DNA of 64,000 bases, taken from NCBI GenBank assembly GCA_910589025.1, contig CAJURM010000007.1, forward strand, positions 1-64,000. Reading direction: 5' to 3'. The notes under the pieces are model-generated. The model was not told the DNA's origin and made no database searches. It saw only the letters and a program-made list of their open reading frames with translations. This DNA comes from an uncultured Odoribacter sp. GTDB lineage: Bacteria > Bacteroidota > Bacteroidia > Bacteroidales > Marinifilaceae. This document shows positions 35,821-43,614 of the stretch, in pieces. Numbering within the stretch: the stretch's first letter is position 1; each line of letters starts with the position of its first letter. The translations under genes were made by a program, and so were the position numbers.

Positions 35821-35834
35821 GATGTCTCCGGGTA

Positions 35835-37022
35835 TTATTCCTGCATGTACAATTTTATCTCCCGGGGTTTCTCTCCGACCTTCACGTCCACGGCTTTGTC
35901 CTGTCCGGCAGCATCGGCATACTTAAAGGTATAAACCTTGTTCTTTTCGAGCAGGAATTCAAGGGTTTCATTCATGTCCCGATGAGGTCCGGCAGTACGT
36001 CCCCCTCCCATCTGGTCCGCTCCGCAAAAGACATCGACGTTGGCAGCCACCCGGTCGTCGGAATTCAGCGTACAAACAGGCTTTTTGAACATGCACACTT
36101 TTACGCTCACATGATTTCCGTCATCGAGCAACGCCGACTCATACGCCTTGTATAACTCCACATAACGATCGGTCACATTTCGGGCATGTACATAGTGAAT
36201 CGTCGAATCCCACACCAAAGGAAAATAGTCCTTCGTCGAAGCAAAAGAAGTCGCAAAAATGGCATGCTGGCGGTCGTTCTTGTCCGCCTTTCCGGCGTCG
36301 GCAAAAAACCACGCTTCATTCAGGCGATTGGGGTAATACTCGGTGAAATACCATTTCCCGTCTATCCATACCTCACACCAATTGTGGTTTCCCCGATTGT
36401 CATGCCAATTTGCCGTGCCAGCTACGCGAGCAGGAATACCTACCGCCCGGAAAGCATCCACCAGCAGGATGGACAACCCACTGCACGACGCCATATTCTG
36501 GCGCATGGACTCGTAGGGGCTCTGGTCGGGTTTTTCACGCTTGGTATTGTAATCCACCACTACCTCGTCCCGGATGTTCCGGTTGACAGAGTCGATAGCT
36601 TCCTCCAACGTGCAGCAGTTCTCCACATAACGAGAAAAACGGTTATAAAAATCCTCCCGCCAGTTGTCGCGGGTTTCATTCATGGACACATAAGGCAACA
36701 CTTCATTGAAAAATACCGAATCCGGCAGTTCCTTTGCCCACACGAACCGCTCTTTTGCCCGGTAGGCATAACCGACGTTTTCCAGCAAAAATGAAGCGCT
36801 CAGGCTCTTCAAGTCCCGTTCAGGCATATAGGCAATCAAAAACGCCATGCCTTCCTTTTGTTCCGCAGGACAGTTTTCCAGCGCTTTCTTCAATTCCGCC
36901 GCATGATTTCCAGCTTTTGAGAAGGCAGCATCCAACAAAGGATAATAGGCCTTCGGCACCCCTTCATAGGAGGAGGTACACGCATACAGACACACCACGA
37001 ATAAAACACACCAAATTTTCAT
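35835..37022 (-). CDS. Transglutaminase-like lipoprotein
   Basis: The ATG at 37022 gives a lipoprotein signal (MKIWCVLFVVCLYAC, acylated Cys15). The transglutaminase-like core holds the nucleophile Cys in NMASCSGLSILLVDAFRAVG and the His in RGNHNWCEVWIDGKW. The usual third residue (Asp) appears to be replaced by Glu in WYFTEYYPN. The C-terminal 90 residues look like an Ig or carboxypeptidase-regulatory-like module (TFKYADAAGQDKAVDVKVG). It probably acts on peptides or proteins in the periplasm or at the outer membrane. It is 11 bp downstream of the dihydroorotate-dehydrogenase-like gene and 14 bp upstream of the transporter gene, so the run is likely one operon. Confidence 0.87.
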   Translation of the reverse strand: MKIWCVLFVVCLYACTSSYEGVPKAYYPLLDAAFSKAGNHAAELKKALENCPAEQKEGMAFLIAYMPERDLKSLSASFLLENVGYAYRAKERFVWAKELPDSVFFNEVLPYVSMNETRDNWREDFYNRFSRYVENCCTLEEAIDSVNRNIRDEVVVDYNTKREKPDQSPYESMRQNMASCSGLSILLVDAFRAVGIPARVAGTANWHDNRGNHNWCEVWIDGKWYFTEYYPNRLNEAWFFADAGKADKNDRQHAIFATSFASTKDYFPLVWDSTIHYVHARNVTDRYVELYKAYESALLDDGNHVSVKVCMFKKPVCTLNSDDRVAANVDVFCGADQMGGGRTAGPHRDMNETLEFLLEKNKVYTFKYADAAGQDKAVDVKVGEKPREIKLYMQE

Positions 37023-37033
37023 TTTGCACACAT

Positions 37034-38011
37034 TTACTTCCGGTCACTGAAATATTTCATAAACTGCGCCCTCTCGTAACGGGCGGCATTTTCTACATTC
37101 GCATACGACAGCTTGCCCCTGAACTGCCCGATATTGCAGAAAGCATGGCTCTCCATCCAAGAAGCAAGAAAACGGTTCATCTCCCCAAGCACTTCCATTC
37201 CGTTTTCATACAGAGCGGAACATACCTGCACGGTTGTGGCACCAGCCAGCAGCATTTTCACCACCGCCTCGCCGCTATGCACGCCGGTAGAGGCAGAAAT
37301 CTGCAATTGCAGGTTTTTTCCCGCCAAGATTCCCGTCCAGCGCAAAGTTGCCCGCAAATCGGACGGGTTGCTGAATACGGAAGCCACTCCGACCGAAAGC
37401 CGTTCTATATCAATATCCGGCTCGTAAAAGCGATTGAACAACGTGACGGCATCCGCTCCGTAGGCTTTGAGCTTAGACACGAACGTGACCAGGTTCGTAA
37501 AATAGTGGCTGATTTTCACGATGAGCGGCAGCCGGACCTGCGACCGGAGGTGCTTCACGATGGAATAATACACATTCTCCGTCTCCCCGCTTTCCTTAAA
37601 CTCATCCAACGGCAGCGCAAATATATTCAGTTCCAAGGCATCCGCCCCCGCCTGCTCCAACTCCTTGGCAAAACTCACCCACTCGCCGTCGGCAATGCAG
37701 TTGATACTGGCTATCACCGGGATGCTTACCTGCGCCTTGGCAGCTTTCACCAAACCGATATAGTGCTGCAACGTATTTGCCCGCACATAATTCTGGAGAT
37801 AGTCCTCCTCCTCCGGCGAATCACTGTTTCCGGTCATTTCCCGGACATCCATGCGCATCTGCTCCTCAAAAACGGATTTCAGAATCACGGCTCCTGCCCC
37901 GTTTTCCTCTATCTCCCGCAACTTCCCGGCGTCTGCCGTCAGACCGCAACTTCCGGCAATCACCGGACTTTGTAGCATCAAACCTGCAAAATTTGTCCTT
38001 ATGTCTGCCAT
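37034..38011 (-). CDS. Dihydroorotate-dehydrogenase-like flavoprotein
   Basis: The 325-residue TIM-barrel protein resembles class 1 dihydroorotate dehydrogenase (SPVIAGSCGLTADAGKL, AGADALELNIFALP, LPLIVKISHY, ISASTGVHSGEAVVKMLLAG). The usual ELN-I-S-C-P-N substrate stretch is changed to ELNIFALP, and a class 1A catalytic Cys is not evident at its normal place. Bacteroidota commonly carry this paralogue in addition to true PyrD. FMN binding is likely; the substrate is uncertain. It is 7 bp downstream of yggS and leads into the lipoprotein and transporter genes. Confidence 0.85.
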   Translation of the reverse strand: MADIRTNFAGLMLQSPVIAGSCGLTADAGKLREIEENGAGAVILKSVFEEQMRMDVREMTGNSDSPEEEDYLQNYVRANTLQHYIGLVKAAKAQVSIPVIASINCIADGEWVSFAKELEQAGADALELNIFALPLDEFKESGETENVYYSIVKHLRSQVRLPLIVKISHYFTNLVTFVSKLKAYGADAVTLFNRFYEPDIDIERLSVGVASVFSNPSDLRATLRWTGILAGKNLQLQISASTGVHSGEAVVKMLLAGATTVQVCSALYENGMEVLGEMNRFLASWMESHAFCNIGQFRGKLSYANVENAARYERAQFMKYFSDRK

Positions 38012-38018
38012 GCCTTTT

Positions 38019-38699
38019 TTATTTCGTATTCATGTATTCTCTCCTGCCGAAAATGGAACTGCCGATTCTTACCATCGTACATCCCTCCTCGACGGCTATC
38101 CGGTAGTCGCCCGACATGCCCATGGAAATCTCTTTAAACTCCGGCTTCCCGGTAAAATAGAGCTCCTTCAGCCGGTCAAACATCTGTTTCAACTGCCGAA
38201 ATTCCCGTCTCACCTGTTCCGCGTCCTCCGTATAGGTCGCAATGCCCATCACCCCGGCAATCCGGACGTTCTTCAGTTCCCGGTATTCCTCGCTCTCCAC
38301 GATACCGACCGCTTGTTCATACGTCAAACCGGACTTCGTAGTTTCCTCCGCGATATGAAATTCCAGCAAACAGTCTATCGTGCGGCAGCACTTGGCAGCC
38401 TCACGGTCAATCTTCATCAACAGCTTCAAACTGTCTACGGAATGTATCAGGCGCACAAACGGGGCGATATACTTGACATTTTTCTCCTGCAACTGCCCTA
38501 TCATGTGCCATTCTATGTCTTTAGGCAGCCTCTGATATTTGGCAGCCATCTCCTGCGGGCGGTTTTCGCCGAAAGCCCGCTGTCCCCACACATACGCCTC
38601 TTCGATAGCTTCCGCCGGCTTCGTCTTCGACACCGCGATGAGCTGCACCCCGGCAGGCAGCGTGGCTGCAATCCGTTGTATATTTTCTTTAATATCCAT
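38019..38699 (-). CDS. yggS: PLP homeostasis protein, YggS/PLPBP family
   Basis: The cytoplasmic protein binds pyridoxal phosphate and keeps B6 and amino-acid pools in balance. The PLP lysine lies in QLIAVSKTKPAEAIEEAY near residue 27. Other family motifs are FGENRPQEMAAKYQ, IEWHMIGQLQEKNVKYIAPF, and the C-terminal SMGMSGDYRIAVEEGCTMVRIG with its phosphate-binding Gly residues. The 226-residue length is normal. It starts the run yggS, DHOD-like, transglutaminase-like, BASS transporter, with a promoter element about 33 bp upstream of the ATG. Confidence 0.95.
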   Translation of the reverse strand: MDIKENIQRIAATLPAGVQLIAVSKTKPAEAIEEAYVWGQRAFGENRPQEMAAKYQRLPKDIEWHMIGQLQEKNVKYIAPFVRLIHSVDSLKLLMKIDREAAKCCRTIDCLLEFHIAEETTKSGLTYEQAVGIVESEEYRELKNVRIAGVMGIATYTEDAEQVRREFRQLKQMFDRLKELYFTGKPEFKEISMGMSGDYRIAVEEGCTMVRIGSSIFGRREYMNTK

Positions 38700-38731
38700 T
38701 ATCGTAACTGTCCTTTCCTCGGCATAATTTG

Positions 38732-38739
38732 CAAAGATA
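38732..38739 (-). promoter_or_regulatory. -7 promoter element for the yggS run
   Basis: The minus strand reads TATCTTTG, a full TAnnTTTG match, giving a leader of about 25 bases before the yggS ATG at 38699. No clear TTTG is seen at -33. Confidence 0.45.
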
Positions 38740-38866
38740 TACTAAAATAAACGAATTTCCCGACCGAATGTTCTCCCATTTTCATCCTTTTCTCCGCTCC
38801 CTCCCCCATTTCTTCCGTCCAGTAGTTCCCCGCATTGTTAGCGGATTCAAAAATAACCGCCACTTT

Positions 38867-38894
38867 TGTACCGGAAATTTCCGGTACATGTACC
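38867..38894. repeat. 22-bp perfect palindrome overlapping a 12-bp palindrome
   Basis: Positions 38867-38888 (TGTACCGG, AAATTT centre, CCGGTACA) form a perfect 22-bp palindrome. It overlaps GGTACATGTACC (38883-38894), also perfect. Three copies of the TGTACC half-site result. There is no T-run after it on the plus strand, so an operator is as plausible as a terminator. Confidence 0.6.
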
Positions 38895-39132
38895 ACAAAA
38901 ATCAAATAGAAACATCACAACATGCCCAAAGTCATAACAGCTACAAGGAAATGCAACAATACGTTGTCGTATGAAATTTGTCAAAATCCTTGACCATTTT
39001 AACAGAGATTTTTAAGGTCATTTATTCCGTTTAAAAACAAGCAATTACAATTTTCTTGATTTTAGAGGCTTTTTCTTATTTAATTCTCTAATTTTACGTC
39101 CTCAAACCGTATGACACAAGCTATCCGGTAAC

Positions 39133-39879
39133 ATGGCACGCTACTTTATAGAATTAGCATACAACGGCAGGAATTACCACGGCTGGCAGATACAGCCGGG
39201 TACCCCGACTGTCCAGGAAGCCCTGAACCGGGCTTTAAGTACGCTGCTGCGGGAAGAGATTCAGGTGGTCGGTGCCGGACGGACGGATACGGGGGTACAT
39301 GCCTCCTTTTACGTCGCCCATTTTGATACCTGCCAATCCCTGGAGTATCCCGAACAGACCGTTTATAAACTGAACCGGATTCTCGGCAAAGACATTGCCG
39401 TCAGCAGAATCTATCCGGTAGCCACCGACAAACATGCCCGTTTCTCGGCGGTATCACGTACCTATCAATATTTTATTGACAAAAATAAGAATCCGTTTAC
39501 CTGCGAGTATGCGTGGAAAGTGTACCCTCTCCCCGACATCCGCCTCATGAACGAAGCCTGCCAGGCATTGTTTGAATACAGGGACTTCACCAGTTTTTCC
39601 AAACTGCACACCGATGTTAAAACCAACAATTGTATCATTATGGATGCTCATTGGAAGGATACCGGGAAGCAACTGGTCTTCACCATCAAAGCCGACCGTT
39701 TTCTGCGGAACATGGTGCGCGCCATCGTAGGCACGATGGTGGAAATCGGACAAGGAAAACTGACACTGGCGGATTTCAGGCGGATTATAGAATCCAGGAA
39801 CCGCTGCAATGCCGGGACCTCCGTACCGGGACACGCCCTGTTTTTATGCCATGTAGACTATGAAAACGATACGATATAA
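39133..39879 (+). CDS. truA: tRNA pseudouridine(38-40) synthase
   Basis: TruA isomerises uridines 38-40 in the anticodon arm of tRNAs. The catalytic Asp lies in GAGRTDTGVHA (residues about 48-58). Other motifs are ARYFIELAYNGRNYHGWQIQ at the start, ARFSAVSRTYQYFI, and FLRNMVRAIVGTMVEIGQGK. The 248-residue length is normal. Its end overlaps the DUF4105 gene by 20 bp, so the two are translated from one transcript. Confidence 0.96.
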   Translation: MARYFIELAYNGRNYHGWQIQPGTPTVQEALNRALSTLLREEIQVVGAGRTDTGVHASFYVAHFDTCQSLEYPEQTVYKLNRILGKDIAVSRIYPVATDKHARFSAVSRTYQYFIDKNKNPFTCEYAWKVYPLPDIRLMNEACQALFEYRDFTSFSKLHTDVKTNNCIIMDAHWKDTGKQLVFTIKADRFLRNMVRAIVGTMVEIGQGKLTLADFRRIIESRNRCNAGTSVPGHALFLCHVDYENDTI

Positions 39880-41032
39880 CCTCTGCACCTTTCTGCTCCT
39901 CTGCCTTTTCAGTCTGCCGGGGAGAGCTCTTATTGCCACGGACAATACACAAATCAGTGTGCTGACTTGCGCTCCAGGCAATGAACTCTATTCGCTTTTC
40001 GGGCACACGGCAATCCGGATTCAAAGCCCGGAAAACGCATTGGACGCGGTATTCAATTACGGCACCTTCGATTTTCACACCGATCATTTTTACCTGAAAT
40101 ACGCCCGGGGATTACTTCCTTACCAACTGAGCGTCACCTCGTACGAAAATTTCATCCGTTCCTACATATTCGACAATCGAAGCGTGTGGTCACAGACGCT
40201 TCAATTAGACCTCCAGCAAAAACAGCGCCTGCTGGATTTACTGACCAATAATTACAAACCGGAAAACCGGACGTATCTGTATAATTTCCTATATGACAAC
40301 TGTTCCACGCGAGTACGCGACATCATAGAAACAAGTTGCGGCAAAACAATCCGGTGGCACATGCCGGACGAACACAAGAGCTTCTGGAATCTATTGGATA
40401 AATACCTGGTACGCATGCCCTGGGTGAAATGGGGCATTCATACTATTTTAGGACAACCGGGAAACCAGACGGCTACACGCTATCAGTATATGTTTCTGCC
40501 CGATTACCTACTGGAAGGTTTGGAGTCTGCCACCATAAATGAAACACTTTTAGCAGCCCCCGTGCAAACCCTGTTTGAAGCGGAAGACGTGGCACTAACA
40601 AATCCCTGGTATGCCAGCCCGCTTTTCATTTTCACGCTGGCGAGCACAGCAATAATTTGCCTCCTGCAACGCTTCCGCTCCCGCCGTTTTTTGGTTTCCA
40701 TAGCTTTTCCGCTTTTTTTCATTTCAGGCGTTATCGGATGCCTGCTGGTCTTTTTAGGCGGATTCACCCAGCACCCCATGACCGCTCCCAACTATAACCT
40801 GATATGGGCGAACCCGTTGAACCTCCTGGTTCTTCCCTGGCTCTGGCGCAGCCAACTTCCCCGCGGAGTAAAAAAATACCTTACACTGTACGTCTGGATT
40901 TTAACCCTGGGGTTACCGATGTGGTTCTTTCTGCAACCCTCCGTTCCCTACGCTTCCATCCCCCTGCTTGTTCTGATGATTTATCTATCACGCAGACTGA
41001 AACAAAAAACACACAGCAGCAATATGAAATAA
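39860..41032 (+). CDS. DUF4105 / Lnb N-terminal-domain membrane protein
   Basis: The 390-residue protein has a signal/first membrane helix (YNLCTFLLLCLFSLPGRALI), a periplasmic DUF4105 domain, and four or five C-terminal membrane helices from residue about 250. Conserved residues include CAPGNELYSLFGHTAIRI and FLYDNCSTRVRDII, with a His and Cys that could form a thiol acyl-transfer site. Proteins of this domain in Bacteroides have recently been linked to N-acylation of lipoproteins (Lnb), which would replace Lnt. That assignment is from family knowledge and is provisional here. The start overlaps truA by 20 bp. Confidence 0.82.
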   Translation: MKTIRYNLCTFLLLCLFSLPGRALIATDNTQISVLTCAPGNELYSLFGHTAIRIQSPENALDAVFNYGTFDFHTDHFYLKYARGLLPYQLSVTSYENFIRSYIFDNRSVWSQTLQLDLQQKQRLLDLLTNNYKPENRTYLYNFLYDNCSTRVRDIIETSCGKTIRWHMPDEHKSFWNLLDKYLVRMPWVKWGIHTILGQPGNQTATRYQYMFLPDYLLEGLESATINETLLAAPVQTLFEAEDVALTNPWYASPLFIFTLASTAIICLLQRFRSRRFLVSIAFPLFFISGVIGCLLVFLGGFTQHPMTAPNYNLIWANPLNLLVLPWLWRSQLPRGVKKYLTLYVWILTLGLPMWFFLQPSVPYASIPLLVLMIYLSRRLKQKTHSSNMK

Positions 41033-41048
41033 AAAACACTCCATGTTA

Positions 41049-41079
41049 TTTGCCAATGTGAATATTATTCCTACATTTG
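41049..41079 (+). promoter_or_regulatory. Promoter of tRNA-Phe
   Basis: TTTG (41049-41052) and TACATTTG (41072-41079) are separated by exactly 19 bp, a perfect match to the Bacteroidota housekeeping consensus. Transcription would start a few bases before the tRNA 5' end. Confidence 0.8.
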
Positions 41080-41091
41080 CAATCGGAAAAG

Positions 41092-41164
41092 GGTGGCATA
41101 GCTCAGTCGGTAGAGCAAAGGACTGAAAATCCTTGTGTCCCTGGTTCGATTCCAGGTGCTACCA
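41092..41164 (+). tRNA. tRNA-Phe (GAA)
   Basis: A 73-nt cloverleaf begins GGTGGCA and ends TGCTACC plus discriminator A, with full acceptor pairing. The D arm contains AGCTCAGTCGGTAGAGC. The anticodon stem AAGGA/TCCTT encloses the loop CTGAAAA with anticodon GAA at 41125-41127. The T arm has GGTTCGATTCC. The CCA end is not encoded. Confidence 0.97.
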
Positions 41165-41182
41165 CAGAGAAATTCAAATAAA

Positions 41183-41218
41183 AACGTTGTAACAAAACAA
41201 GTTGCAACGTTTTTTTAT
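41183..41218 (+). terminator. Terminator after tRNA-Phe
   Basis: AACGTTGTAAC (41183-41193) pairs with GTTGCAACGTT (41201-41211) around a 7-base loop, with one wobble, and is followed by a run of T. It ends the tRNA transcript. Confidence 0.75.
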
Positions 41219-41248
41219 TTTCCTTGGTAAAACAAAAGAGTATAACCG

Positions 41249-43585
41249 TTATCGGTTGTATTCTTTTATGAAACATTCAACGCCTTTCTTTTTGAGATCT
41301 GAGGCAGCTTTGGCAGCTTCCTCCCTGGTTTCGTAGATGCCGGCACAATAGCGCACAGCTCCATTGGCTGTTTTCTCTGTGAAAACTACACGAAAATTAT
41401 TGATTACAGGGGGAACTGTACGGAATACTCCCAATTGCAAAGTATAGAATTTGCCTTTTATACTGTTCAGATCTTTCAGGCGGACTTCTCCCACTTTCTC
41501 GGTTTCCTGAGCCGATTTTGCCACTTGGTTCGGATTATGCAGAGAATTGGGTCCAGGTTTATAATTCGTATTCAGCACTTTAAATTCAATGCGCCTATTG
41601 AGCTGCATCGCCGTTTCCTTTTCCTGGCCTCTCAGACGGCGTACAAATGGTTCAGTCAGCACATCCCCCACTTTCAGAAACGGGTAGAACTGGGCATCTT
41701 TCTCATTAATCTGCCGGGGCCTGGTTTCCCCGTAGCCTTTTGCCACTAACCGATCCCAATATACCCCCTTTTCAATCAGATAATTCACTACAGAGTTAGC
41801 CCTGCGGTCGGAAAGAATCAGATTTGCCTGATCATTTCCCACCATATCAGTATGAGCAGACAGTTCAATTGTAATATTAGGATTTTCTTCCAATACCGTT
41901 AATAACTCTTTCAAATTTTCCATTGCATCCTCCCGCAAATCCCATTTCGCCACATCAAAATAGATGTTCGGAATGACTATCGGCTTTTCTATCGGTTGCA
42001 TCTCCACGACCAAGTCGTAAATGCGATCGCCTTTTTCCTTGTAGGTAGAGAGCAGTCCTTTTCCTTTCAGAAAACGGGGATTATCCGTTACAAATACATA
42101 TTCATGCTGGGGTTTCACCGGCATTTCTGCAATTCCAGCACTATCGGTCTCTAAATAAACCACTTCTCCGTCATCTGCCGTCACTGTCACATTCACCTGC
42201 GGAACAGGCACATCCGTTACATTGTTCTTAGCCAGTAAACGCACCCGCAGCTGCTGAGGAATGAAAGCAAAAGAATAAATATTGTCGCTGCGGTTCGACC
42301 GGGAAGAAGAAAACAACCCCTCTTCCTTTCCATTCTTAAAAGTTATCCCGAAATCATCGGCAAAAGAGTTGATCGGATAAGGCAAATGTTCCAGTCGCTC
42401 CCCGTCCTCGGTCACTTTTACCCGGTATATATCCAATCCTCCGAATCCACCATGCCCGTCGGAAGCAAAATAAAGCTCCCCGTTATCTCGGATCACCGGA
42501 AACATTTCATCTCCCGCTGTATTGATAAGCTCTCCGGCATTCTGAGGATCACTCCACTTCCCGTCTTCCAGTTCTACATACCAAATATCTTTTCCGCCCA
42601 TACCTCCGGGCAGTTTGTCAGTAGAAAAATACAGCCGGGAACCGTCGCGCGTCACTGCCGGATGTCCAATGGAAACAGAATCCCTGCATACTCCCGCCGG
42701 GATAAGGGTAGTCCATCCCTTTTTCCCCTCCTTGTCCTCGTGGGCGGTGGATTTATAAATACGGGTTCCCACATTATTCCCTTTTACCATCCGGGCGGAG
42801 GTGAAAAACAACGTCCTACCGTCAAGAGAAAAACAAAGACTTCCATCGTCCCTACCCGAATAAATGGAATCCCTCACCAAGGCCGGTTTTAACCAGCGGG
42901 GTTCCGGGAAACGCCGTATTTTCAAATTGCCCCGTTTGTCCGTCGTGCGGACTTCCTGAGTAAATTCCGTGACATAAATATGATTATAGCCATCGCCCGT
43001 CACCGGGTCCGGCTTGCCCTTTTTCTTATTGTTGGCTTTACGGGCAGAAGTGAAATAAACGATATTGTTGTCTTCGGGATAATACACCGGGGAAAAATCA
43101 TTATAGCGGGAATTAAATTCCTTTTCTATCTGTACCTGATAACGCCCCGGTTTTTCAATCTCGATTTTCAGAATCCCGACATTGTAAAGCCCGTTTTTAC
43201 CTCGCTCGTCATCGGGAAACAATTCATCGAAACGCGTGTAATTTTCCTCCGCCGTTTCAAGTTCGCCGCGAGCTATCGAGACTTCCGCCAGTTTCAGATA
43301 GGCTTCCGGCAATTCCTTGTCTGCCCGCAGCGCTTTCCGGTACCAGTTATAGGCATCGGTAAGCTTGTTCACATCTTCATAACACCGGGCAATGTGCATA
43401 GCTGCCACAGCTTGAACTTCGGGCCTCTTCGATTTATCATAAGCCTTTTCATATTTTGTTCCCGCTTTATAGAAACGTCCCGTTTCACGGATGACATTCC
43501 CCCTTTTCATATAATAACGCGCCGAACAGGACACACCAACCCATGCACACATCACGATACATGACCATCTGAAAAATTTCTTCAT
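41249..43585 (-). CDS. porE: PorE-like T9SS lipoprotein (TPR, PD40 propeller, CRD, OmpA, SPOR)
   Basis: The 778-residue lipoprotein (Cys20 in WVGVSC) has TPR units at residues 35-125, a WD40-like PD40 propeller at 160-440 (repeated LYFSTD/LFFTSAR and GGxDIW/GGLDIY), a carboxypeptidase-regulatory-like module at 446-530, and an OmpA peptidoglycan-binding domain at 535-672 (ELSAHTDMVGNDQANL). This order is that of PorE, which links the T9SS to peptidoglycan. A SPOR-like domain at 711-778 (FYTLQLGVF to GVECFIKEYNR) is an addition not in the usual description. Bacteroidota have several such OmpA-PD40 paralogues, so the exact name needs phylogeny. The PorW-like gene lies 1.7 kb upstream. Confidence 0.78.
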   Translation of the reverse strand: MKKFFRWSCIVMCAWVGVSCSARYYMKRGNVIRETGRFYKAGTKYEKAYDKSKRPEVQAVAAMHIARCYEDVNKLTDAYNWYRKALRADKELPEAYLKLAEVSIARGELETAEENYTRFDELFPDDERGKNGLYNVGILKIEIEKPGRYQVQIEKEFNSRYNDFSPVYYPEDNNIVYFTSARKANNKKKGKPDPVTGDGYNHIYVTEFTQEVRTTDKRGNLKIRRFPEPRWLKPALVRDSIYSGRDDGSLCFSLDGRTLFFTSARMVKGNNVGTRIYKSTAHEDKEGKKGWTTLIPAGVCRDSVSIGHPAVTRDGSRLYFSTDKLPGGMGGKDIWYVELEDGKWSDPQNAGELINTAGDEMFPVIRDNGELYFASDGHGGFGGLDIYRVKVTEDGERLEHLPYPINSFADDFGITFKNGKEEGLFSSSRSNRSDNIYSFAFIPQQLRVRLLAKNNVTDVPVPQVNVTVTADDGEVVYLETDSAGIAEMPVKPQHEYVFVTDNPRFLKGKGLLSTYKEKGDRIYDLVVEMQPIEKPIVIPNIYFDVAKWDLREDAMENLKELLTVLEENPNITIELSAHTDMVGNDQANLILSDRRANSVVNYLIEKGVYWDRLVAKGYGETRPRQINEKDAQFYPFLKVGDVLTEPFVRRLRGQEKETAMQLNRRIEFKVLNTNYKPGPNSLHNPNQVAKSAQETEKVGEVRLKDLNSIKGKFYTLQLGVFRTVPPVINNFRVVFTEKTANGAVRYCAGIYETREEAAKAASDLKKKGVECFIKEYNR

Positions 43586-43614
43586 AAGAAATCAAATTTT
43601 ATAAACCTTTCAGC

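Larger units (their letters stand above)
38700..39132. other. Divergent intergenic region between yggS and truA
   Basis: The region contains the leftward yggS promoter element and a strong palindrome cluster at 38867-38894. From 38900 to 39132 it is AT-rich with no recognisable gene or RNA. A promoter for truA must lie here, but no consensus match stands out. Confidence 0.55.

Noticed and set aside
38867..38894. Reading the palindrome as a rho-independent terminator
   Set aside because: There is no gene end next to it and no proper T-run after it on the plus strand; it lies in a divergent promoter region.
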